DNA of 64,000 nucleotides, from NCBI GenBank assembly GCA_019115125.1, contig DXEG01000024.1:1-64000 (forward strand), written 5' to 3'. The translations under genes and the position numbers were made by a program. Of the stretch, positions 57,871 through 64,000 are shown piece after piece; position 1 is the stretch's first letter, and the number at the start of each line of letters is the position of its first letter. Source of the DNA: Candidatus Blautia faecipullorum (GTDB lineage Bacteria; Bacillota; Clostridia; Lachnospirales; Lachnospiraceae). A model generated the notes under the pieces. The model did not search any database and was not told where the DNA came from. It worked only from the letters and a program-made list of their open reading frames with translations.

Positions 57871-58494
57871 ATGGCCGGAACAATCGTATGCTATGGAGAT
57901 TCCAATACTTACGGATATGATCCCCGTTCCATGGCAGGCGGCAGATACGGAAAGAGCGTCCGCTGGACAGGGATCCTGGATACGGAGACAGACTGGAGAG
58001 TGCTGAACCACGGCGTCAACGGACGCAGTATTCCCCATACCCTGTCCCAGCTCCGATTTGCCTGTGAACAGGTGGAAAACTGGAGCCGGGAAGAGGCTCC
58101 TGTGTGGATAATGGTCATGCTGGGAACCAATGACCTTCTTCAGGAACCGCGCTTTACAGCAGAGGACGCCGCCGCCAGAATGGAAAGCTTTCTGGAAAGG
58201 CTTGCCGGAACGGATGCCGCAGGGCGGAAGGCTTTCCGGCTCTGGCTGGTTTCTCCGCCGGGAATGAGACTGGGCGCCTGGGTGGAGGAGGAGCGGCTCT
58301 GCCGTGAATCAGAAAGATTGGGGAGCGCCTATCAGAAAATCGCAAATAAACTGGGGATCAGGTTTACAGACGCGGGAAAGTGGAAAATCCCCCTTCTGTT
58401 CGACGGAGTACACTTTTCCGAGGAAGGGCATAAGATATTCGCGGAGGAAATTCTGCGGGAGCTTCGTTTGGGACGGGGTATGAGCGGCAGTTAA
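57871..58494 (+). CDS. SGNH/GDSL-family hydrolase
   Basis: 207 residues with all four blocks: GDSNTYGYDP (Ser nucleophile in GTIVCYGDSNT), Gly in LNHGVNGRSI, Asn in VMLGTNDLLQ and the Asp/His pair in LLFDGVHFSEEGHKIF. It has no signal peptide, so it is a cytoplasmic esterase or arylesterase. RBS AAGAGGT. The family deacylates small esters or sugar acetates; the substrate is not known. It stands between the metallopeptidase gene and the XRE regulator. Confidence 0.88.
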   Translation: MAGTIVCYGDSNTYGYDPRSMAGGRYGKSVRWTGILDTETDWRVLNHGVNGRSIPHTLSQLRFACEQVENWSREEAPVWIMVMLGTNDLLQEPRFTAEDAAARMESFLERLAGTDAAGRKAFRLWLVSPPGMRLGAWVEEERLCRESERLGSAYQKIANKLGIRFTDAGKWKIPLLFDGVHFSEEGHKIFAEEILRELRLGRGMSGS

Positions 58495-58506
58495 TTTTTT
58501 CTTCCT

Positions 58507-58555
58507 GATATTTAATATCTGTTCAGTTGTGGACAGCCTCCTGCTCTGATATGAT
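58507..58555 (+). promoter_or_regulatory. Promoter of the XRE regulator with upstream palindrome
   Basis: TTGTGG (58527-58532), 17 bases, TATGAT (58550-58555) with an extended TG (58547-58548). GATATTTAATATC (58507-58519) is a perfect 6-bp inverted repeat just upstream of the -35 and may be the autoregulatory site. Confidence 0.65.
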
Positions 58556-58602
58556 GGAATCAGCAAAGGCCGATGCAGAATCAGAGTACAGGAGGACTTT
58601 TT

Positions 58603-59655
58603 ATGCAGATTGGAGAAGTAATACGGATATACAGAAAACAGAAGGCGCTTACGCAGGAGGAGATGGCGAAGCGCCTGGGAGTGACGGCTCCGGCGGTGAA
58701 CAAGTGGGAGAGCGGAGCGTCTCTGCCGGACGTTCTGATGCTGGCGCCCATTGCGAGGCTTCTGGATATTACCCCGGATACACTCTTATCCTTTGAGGAG
58801 GAGCTTACCCAGGAAGAGATCAATGAGATCGTCCGGGAGGTGGATGAAATGTTCCGCAGCGGGAAAAGCTACCAGGAGGCGTTTCAGTTTGTAAAGAAAA
58901 AGATCGGGCAGTATCCGAACAGTGAGCGGCTGATCGGGCAGCTTGCCATGGCGGCGGACGGATGGAGGATCCTTCAGGGGATAAAGGATACGGAACAGGC
59001 AGAGGAATACGACAAAACCATCCGGGGCTGGTACGAAACGGCGCTGAAAAGTAATGATGAGGAAGTGCGGGAACGGGCTGCGGATTCTCTTTTCAGTTAT
59101 TACTACAGGAATGGAGACTATGACCAGGCGGAAAAATATCTTGATCATTTTTCCAGGAAGGATCCTGTAAAAAAGCTTCACAAGGCGATGCTGTACCGTT
59201 ATAGAAAGCAGCCTCAGGAGGCGTACAGAGAGTATGAGGAGCTGATGTTCCAATGCCATAATGTGCTTCAGATCGTTCTGGGAGGAATCCAGACATGGGC
59301 CATTGAGGATAAAGATATGGAAAAAGCAGAGAGCATAACAGAGAAGCTGGTGGGGCTGGAACAGCTTTTTGAGATGGGGGATTATTATGTGTCGGCGGCG
59401 GGCCTGGATCTTGCCCTGGCAAAAAAAGACGCCCAGCGGGCGGTGGAGTATATGAGGCGGCTTCTGGACAGCGCGGAAGAGCTGGACGCCTATACCGCGT
59501 CGTCCCTGTACGAGCACATGGAGTTTAAGCCTCTGAGTCCTGAATTCCGTGAACATTTGGGAACTACCATCAGGAAAGCCTTCCGGGAAAGAGAAGAGTG
59601 CGCCTTTCTGAGGGAGGATGAAGGCTGGAGAGCGCTTGTGGAGATCCATAATTAA
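58603..59655 (+). CDS. XRE-family regulator with TPR-like C-terminal domain
   Basis: 350 residues from ATG 58603 behind AGGAGG. The N-terminal helix-turn-helix (residues 1-60) reads IGEVIRIYRKQKALTQEEMA, KRLGVTAPAVNKWESGASLP. The rest is all-helical, with TPR-like pairs (for example YYRNGDYDQAEKYLDHFSRK, MEKAESITEKLVGLEQLFEM). Such proteins resemble the RRNPP/Rgg-type peptide-responsive regulators in build. No small signal-peptide gene is obvious beside it. Target genes are unknown. Confidence 0.83.
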   Translation: MQIGEVIRIYRKQKALTQEEMAKRLGVTAPAVNKWESGASLPDVLMLAPIARLLDITPDTLLSFEEELTQEEINEIVREVDEMFRSGKSYQEAFQFVKKKIGQYPNSERLIGQLAMAADGWRILQGIKDTEQAEEYDKTIRGWYETALKSNDEEVRERAADSLFSYYYRNGDYDQAEKYLDHFSRKDPVKKLHKAMLYRYRKQPQEAYREYEELMFQCHNVLQIVLGGIQTWAIEDKDMEKAESITEKLVGLEQLFEMGDYYVSAAGLDLALAKKDAQRAVEYMRRLLDSAEELDAYTASSLYEHMEFKPLSPEFREHLGTTIRKAFREREECAFLREDEGWRALVEIHN

Positions 59656-59663
59656 AAACGATT

Positions 59664-59709
59664 ATAAGGCCAGATGCCCAGAGAAAACTCTGTGACAATC
59701 TGGCCTTAT
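59664..59709. terminator. Bidirectional terminator between convergent genes
   Basis: ATAAGGCCAGAT (59664-59675) / ATCTGGCCTTAT (59698-59709), 12 perfect pairs, with an inner CAGAG aaaa CTCTG hairpin. It serves both the XRE gene (plus) and the hybrid kinase gene (minus), which end on either side. Confidence 0.85.
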
Positions 59710-59731
59710 GTAATATGCTGACGCGGTCGTT

Positions 59732-62302
59732 TTATTCATCCAGCAGAAATTTTTGCAGGATTTTCAGCAATTCCTTCATATCCAGAGGCTTCGCCGTATG
59801 CGCGTTCATTCCGCAGTCCAGACAGCGCTGGACGTCCTCAGAAAAGGCGTCCGCAGTCATGGCGATGATCGGAATGTCCGCGTCCTTCCGGCCGGAGCTC
59901 CGGATTGCCCTGGTTGCCTCATAGCCGTTCATAACCGGCATACGCAGATCCATCAATACCGCGTCATAGTAGCCTGGTTCAGATTCCTTGAACTTAGCCG
60001 CGCAGATTTCGCCGTTTTCAGCCCAGGTCACCTGGAATCCGCAGGCCTCCAGCAGCGTATTGGCGATCTCCCAGTTCATTTCGTTATCCTCGGCCAGCAG
60101 CAGCCGCTTGCCGCTGAAATCTGCCTGCGGCTCAGCAGCCGTTTCCATATCTGGTTTTTCCTTTTCCGCAAAGGGGCTCAGGCTGTGATAAAGGCTGGAC
60201 TTAAACAAAGGTTTGGAGATAAAACCGGTAATGCCTGCTTCCCGCGCTTCATCTTCAATATCGCCCCACTCATAAGCGGACATCAGCAGGATCGGAACAT
60301 CTTCCCCGATGCGGCGGCGCATTTCCCGGGCGGTTTCAATCCCGTCCATTTCCGGCATTTTGCAGTCCAGAAGGACAACATAATAATCTTTATGCTGTTC
60401 ATGGCGTTTTACAGTCATATTAATGGCAGTCATGCCGTCCAGCGCCCATTCCGCATGAACGCCGATCTCATTCAGAGAACCTGCCGCGCTCCGGCACAGC
60501 TCTTCATCGTCATCTACCACAAGGACCTCCCAGCTTGGCAGGATCATTTCTTCATCTCTGGATTCCCCGCGTTTAAAATCGAAGGTCACATGGAATTCGG
60601 TACCCTTATCCGGTTCGCTCGTCAGCTCAATACTGCCTCCGGATTTATCTACAATATACTTGGTGATCGTCATGCCAAGTCCGGTTCCTTCCACCTTATG
60701 TACGCGGGTGCTGTCTTCGCGCACAAAGCTCTCAAAGATTTTTTCCTGGAATTCCCTGGACATCCCAATGCCGGTATCCTTCACCCAGAAATGAGTGCGG
60801 ACATACGTTTCTCCTCTGGGCGAATCCTCCTGAGATACAGTTACGGTGATGTCTCCGCCTTCCGGTGTGAACTTCAGCGCGTTCGAAAGCAGATTCAGCA
60901 GAACCTGGTTCAGGCGCACGCCGTCGGCATAGATATTCTCATCCTGGATCTTGTGGATAAAGATATTGAAGGTTTGTTTTTTTGCCTTGACCTGCGGCTG
61001 GATAATGCTTACGATGCTTTCCATTGTTTCACGCAGAGAAAGCAGGCTGTAATTCAGCGTCAGCTTTCCGCTTTCAATTTTCGACATATCCAGTACGTCG
61101 TTGATCAGTCCCAGAAGATGCTTGCTGGACTGGCTTATTTTCCGCAGACATTCCAGGAGCTTTTCCCGGTTATCCACGTTTGCGCTGGCTATGGTCGTCA
61201 TGCCGATAATGGCGTTCATCGGGGTGCGGATATCATGACTCATGTTGGCAAGAAATTCGCTTTTGGCCGAGTTGGCGCGCACCGCTTCCTCCTTAGCCGC
61301 GTCCAGTGCCAGCATTTGCTTTCGCGACAGTCTGAAATAGAAGAAAAATACGAACATCGTAGCGGCCAGAATGATTCCGCAGCCGCCCAGCGACAGGATG
61401 ACCCGCCGCGCTCCCAGCTCGGATACCGCCTCGTCCAAAATGCCGTGGGGCATTACCGTCACCAGTGTCCAGGCGGTATAAGGAAGCTGAGAGCAGTATA
61501 CATGACGCTTTTCATCGCGCAGCGCTGCCAGCATACTGAAATCTTTACGCTGGGTGATGGCCTGCCGCATTGCCTCCACATCCTCCTCGATTCCTTCGAT
61601 GCCGCTCTCTTTGCCGTTGAGCAGCACCCAGTCGTACCAATTATCTACACGGACATCCGCGTTCTTTACAATAAATGTGCCGTCGCTTTGGACAATATGG
61701 GTGTAGACGAGGGTATCGTTGAGCCCCAGGTAAAGCATTTCGTTCAGCCGGTCCACAGATACTCCGGCGACGATAGCGGTACATTCGTCTCCGCCGGGCA
61801 GGGGATATCCCTGCTCATAGGGATATCCCACAGATATGCCGTACAGAACAAGTGCCTCGCCGCTTTCTGTTCTCCCGATTCCCGCCATCTCGTCGCCGTC
61901 GTTCAGGGAATCGATAAAAAGCCCGGGATTGTCCAGAGTCAATGATTCCCCGTACATAAGGGTTTCCTCCCCCGCTGTATTGTAAAGCGCCATATACTCA
62001 AATTCTACATTTCGTCCCAAATCCTCAAAATGCTCGATGGTCTCCTTATCAATCTCAGATACATCTTCCGGCGGAATTGCGCTGACAATGTTTTCCACCT
62101 GCATGATGCGCATTTTGAACAGCGTCTCAAAGTGGTGCTGTACCTGTGTGCTGATCCCCTCCATGTACGGAGTCGCTATGCTGGATGCCGATTTTTCATT
62201 TTCATTCAGCATGATCTGCGCGATCAGGGCAAAAACGCTGATGCACAGAACCAGCAGCCCGATCAGACTGGTCCATAAAAATCGAAAAATCTTTTTATCC
62301 AT
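59732..62302 (-). CDS. Hybrid sensor histidine kinase with two receiver domains
   Basis: 856 residues. Transmembrane helix 1 at about 8-30, an outside Cache-like sensor (about 35-300, with [20 protein letters not shown]), transmembrane helix 2 at about 305-325 ([20 protein letters not shown]). HisKA has [20 protein letters not shown] with the phospho-His; the ATPase has [37 protein letters not shown] and [18 protein letters not shown]. Two receivers follow, with Asp in [15 protein letters not shown] and [15 protein letters not shown]. No HPt domain or output protein is adjacent, so its signalling partner is elsewhere. Confidence 0.93.
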   Translation of the reverse strand: MDKKIFRFLWTSLIGLLVLCISVFALIAQIMLNENEKSASSIATPYMEGISTQVQHHFETLFKMRIMQVENIVSAIPPEDVSEIDKETIEHFEDLGRNVEFEYMALYNTAGEETLMYGESLTLDNPGLFIDSLNDGDEMAGIGRTESGEALVLYGISVGYPYEQGYPLPGGDECTAIVAGVSVDRLNEMLYLGLNDTLVYTHIVQSDGTFIVKNADVRVDNWYDWVLLNGKESGIEGIEEDVEAMRQAITQRKDFSMLAALRDEKRHVYCSQLPYTAWTLVTVMPHGILDEAVSELGARRVILSLGGCGIILAATMFVFFFYFRLSRKQMLALDAAKEEAVRANSAKSEFLANMSHDIRTPMNAIIGMTTIASANVDNREKLLECLRKISQSSKHLLGLINDVLDMSKIESGKLTLNYSLLSLRETMESIVSIIQPQVKAKKQTFNIFIHKIQDENIYADGVRLNQVLLNLLSNALKFTPEGGDITVTVSQEDSPRGETYVRTHFWVKDTGIGMSREFQEKIFESFVREDSTRVHKVEGTGLGMTITKYIVDKSGGSIELTSEPDKGTEFHVTFDFKRGESRDEEMILPSWEVLVVDDDEELCRSAAGSLNEIGVHAEWALDGMTAINMTVKRHEQHKDYYVVLLDCKMPEMDGIETAREMRRRIGEDVPILLMSAYEWGDIEDEAREAGITGFISKPLFKSSLYHSLSPFAEKEKPDMETAAEPQADFSGKRLLLAEDNEMNWEIANTLLEACGFQVTWAENGEICAAKFKESEPGYYDAVLMDLRMPVMNGYEATRAIRSSGRKDADIPIIAMTADAFSEDVQRCLDCGMNAHTAKPLDMKELLKILQKFLLDE

Positions 62303-62455
62303 ATGTTTTTCCTCCCCTCAAAAAACTTTTCGTTTTAGAGATCTTTTGACCGCGGTAAAAGGTTGAGAACCACTGCTTCAAGTATAGCACAAGAAGGTTG
62401 TGTTTTAAATATTTGAAATCCGGCATTTCAAAGTTCACACTATGCTTGAAACCGC

Positions 62456-62488
62456 TTGACTTTTCAGGGCCTTTCCTGTAGCCTGAAA
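62456..62488 (+). promoter_or_regulatory. Promoter/operator of the HAD phosphatase gene
   Basis: TTGACT (62456-62461), 17 bases, TAGCCT (62479-62484), overlapped by the inverted repeat TTTCAGG (62462-62468) / CCTGAAA (62482-62488). A repressor site over the core promoter is likely. The gap 62303-62598 must also hold the kinase promoter on the minus strand, which I could not place. Confidence 0.45.
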
Positions 62489-62598
62489 TCATGAGCGGAT
62501 AAAGTACTGCGGCGTCCCAGGGCACGATGTCCCAAAGTGGGGCGTCTGTAAGGATACGGCGCCGGTACAGAAAAGATAAAATGCAGGAGGCAGAAGCT

Positions 62599-63420
62599 AT
62601 GTCAGAAAATACGAGAATCTTATTTACGGACCTTGACGGAACGCTTTTGAATGATAAAAAAGAAATCACGCCGGGCAACCAGGCGGCCATCGACGAGGCG
62701 CTGGAGGCGGGACATAAGGTAGTGGTGAGCACAGGACGTCCTCTTGCCAGCGGCATGATCATTGCGGAGCGGGCGGGTCTGGTAAAGGAAGGCTGTTATA
62801 TTATCGCCTTCAACGGCGGCCAGATCTACGATCCCTTTCACAAAAAGACGATTTTTGGAAAGACGCTCCCCAGGGAGCTGGCGAAGTCCGTTTTTCAGGA
62901 GGCGCTGAACCGGGGGTTACATATCCAGTCCTACTCGGACACGGAGGTGCTGGTATTAAAAGACACTATGGAGATCAAAAAATATGTGGCGGGGACGGAG
63001 CTTCCGTATAAGGTGGTTCCGGATCTGGACTCCGCTTTTCCCATGGATCCGTACAAAATCCTCGCCATCAGCTTTGACGACCGCCCCAGGATTGAAAAGT
63101 TTCAGAGAGAAGTGGTGGATCCTCTGGCAGGAACCGCCAGAAGCTTTTTCTCCAACGACGCTTATCTTGAGGTGGTGCCGGAGGGGATTTCCAAAGGCTT
63201 CGCGGTAAGGTGGATGTGTCAGTATCTGGGCGTACCCCTGGAAAATTCCGTGGGAGCGGGGGACGCGGAAAATGATGTGGAGATGCTGGAAGCAGCCCAT
63301 GTGGGCGCGGTTATGTGCAACGCTTTTCCGGGAGTGGCGGAACACGGCGATTATGTGACAGAGAACGACAATAACCACGACGGACTGGCGGAGATTATCC
63401 GCAGGTTTATCTTGATCTGA
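62599..63420 (+). CDS. Cof-type HAD-IIB phosphatase
   Basis: 273 residues from ATG 62599 with GGAGG upstream (ATG 62581 is the alternative). HAD motif I is ILFTDLDGTLLNDKKEI with the Asp nucleophile, motif II VVVSTGRPLASGM, motif III Lys in PEGISKGFAVRWM and motif IV VGAGDAENDVEMLEAAHVGA. The cap between is the IIB type. These enzymes dephosphorylate sugar phosphates or cofactors such as FMN/PLP; the substrate is unknown here. Confidence 0.92.
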   Translation: MSENTRILFTDLDGTLLNDKKEITPGNQAAIDEALEAGHKVVVSTGRPLASGMIIAERAGLVKEGCYIIAFNGGQIYDPFHKKTIFGKTLPRELAKSVFQEALNRGLHIQSYSDTEVLVLKDTMEIKKYVAGTELPYKVVPDLDSAFPMDPYKILAISFDDRPRIEKFQREVVDPLAGTARSFFSNDAYLEVVPEGISKGFAVRWMCQYLGVPLENSVGAGDAENDVEMLEAAHVGAVMCNAFPGVAEHGDYVTENDNNHDGLAEIIRRFILI

Positions 63421-63510
63421 GAATTTTCACGAATATTAAAATTATTTGATTTACTTATATTTTACCCTGTGATATCCTTACTTCATGAGTAATGGAAGGA
63501 GTATGGAGTT

Positions 63511-64000
63511 ATGAAGAAAAAATCAAATCATTTCTCGGGACAGATTGGGTTTGTCCTGGCTGCAGCCGGAAGCGCCGTGGGCGTGGGCAACCTGTGGAGA
63601 TTCCCTTACCTTGCCGCCAAGGACGGCGGCGGGCTGTTTTTGATCGTATATCTGGCGCTTGTTCTGACCTTTGGCTTTACTTTGCTTGTTTCGGATATCG
63701 CCATCGGACGCCGCACGAAAAAAAGCGCCATCGGCGCGTATACAGAAATGCATCCAAAATGGAAATTTCTGGGAATCCTCACCTTCCTTGTTCCGGTGCT
63801 GATCATGACCTACTACGCGGTGATCGGCGGCTGGATCACCAGATACGCGGTGGTCTATCTTACAGGAAGCGCGGAAGCGGCGGCAGGGGATAATTACTTT
63901 TCTGCTTTTATCAGCTCTCCGGTGTCTCCGGTGGTATATGCTCTGCTGTTTATGGGAGTGACAGCCGTGATCGTATATAAAGGAGTACAGGGAGGAATCG
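63511..64000 (+). CDS. Sodium:neurotransmitter-type symporter, start only
   Basis: The first 163 codons of an SNF/NSS-family transporter, cut off by the window end. KKKSNHFSGQIGFVLAAAGS then AVGVGNLWRFPYLAAKDGGG is the helix 1 Na+/substrate-binding signature of bacterial members such as TnaT and MhsT. The start is ATG 63511 behind AAGGAG. It probably imports an amino acid with Na+. Upstream TTGATT (63446) and TGATAT (63470) could be the promoter. Confidence 0.9.
   Translation, partial: MKKKSNHFSGQIGFVLAAAGSAVGVGNLWRFPYLAAKDGGGLFLIVYLALVLTFGFTLLVSDIAIGRRTKKSAIGAYTEMHPKWKFLGILTFLVPVLIMTYYAVIGGWITRYAVVYLTGSAEAAAGDNYFSAFISSPVSPVVYALLFMGVTAVIVYKGVQGGI

Noticed and set aside
59753-61945. 730-codon open frame on the plus strand opposite the hybrid kinase gene
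   Set aside because: It is the antisense shadow of a well-supported kinase gene, with no ribosome site, no known domain and a His/Gln-rich composition that follows from the complement of the kinase codons.

Overview
The window reads as chromosome of a spore-forming, low-to-medium GC Firmicute of the gut Lachnospiraceae type carrying an integrated siphophage. This rests on a spoIIID gene, strong AGGAGG ribosome sites, a FeoA-FeoB fusion, two beta-galactosidases fed by a sugar ABC importer without its own ATPase, and a phage of the Clostridia/Listeria siphovirus plan. I saw no rRNA, tRNA or CRISPR array.

Positions 1 to about 25.6 kb are the late half of the prophage, in order: small and large terminase, portal, minor capsid protein, Prp-like cysteine protease, scaffold, major capsid protein, collagen-like head fibre, four head-tail connector/completion proteins, major tail protein, tail assembly chaperones, a tiny Com-like zinc finger, a 1455-residue tape measure, Dit, a Gp37-like hub, upper baseplate protein, a run of small tail-tip and fibre proteins, XkdX, a membrane protein, holin, a HicAB toxin-antitoxin pair and a three-domain endolysin. 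Integration and early genes lie left of the window. A minus-strand secreted FnIII-CAP protein (23759-25609) sits at the right end and looks like a lysogenic conversion gene. The prophage/host junction is probably between 25.6 and 26.0 kb.

The two strongest observations are in the virion genes. First, the major capsid and major tail genes end in the same G-run slip site, each followed by a stem-loop of the same architecture, and the -1 frames encode related C-terminal peptides (10 of 14 identical, without gaps). This points to paired programmed frameshifting. Second, the phage Prp-like protease lies next to a set of proteins carrying Prp-type N-terminal motifs: scaffold, capsid, tail tube and one tail-tip protein.

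Positions 26 to 64 kb are host genes: a UBA-like membrane protein; a two-component system; feoAB behind a DtxR/IdeR-like box; pyrophosphatase; acetyltransferases; an arabinose/fucose-isomerase-family enzyme; a MATE pump with an overlapping AraC regulator; a beta-galactoside island (binding protein, two permeases, GH2 and GH42 enzymes); spoIIID convergent with typA; an SSB-like protein; a corrinoid adenosyltransferase-like protein with dapA-dapB; a lipoprotein; a eukaryotic-type HisA with a TetR regulator; a radical SAM protein; an RfbF-like cytidylyltransferase; a YgjP-like metallopeptidase; an SGNH hydrolase; an XRE-TPR regulator; a hybrid histidine kinase; a Cof-type phosphatase; and the start of a sodium symporter. 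Between these genes lie two repeat families with RNA-like compensatory changes. One is a palindromic element at about 49.6 and 52.9 kb. The other is a 53-bp tandem repeat at 54.47-54.63 kb, whose relatives also form an in-frame 17-residue repeat at the start of the gene at 57181.
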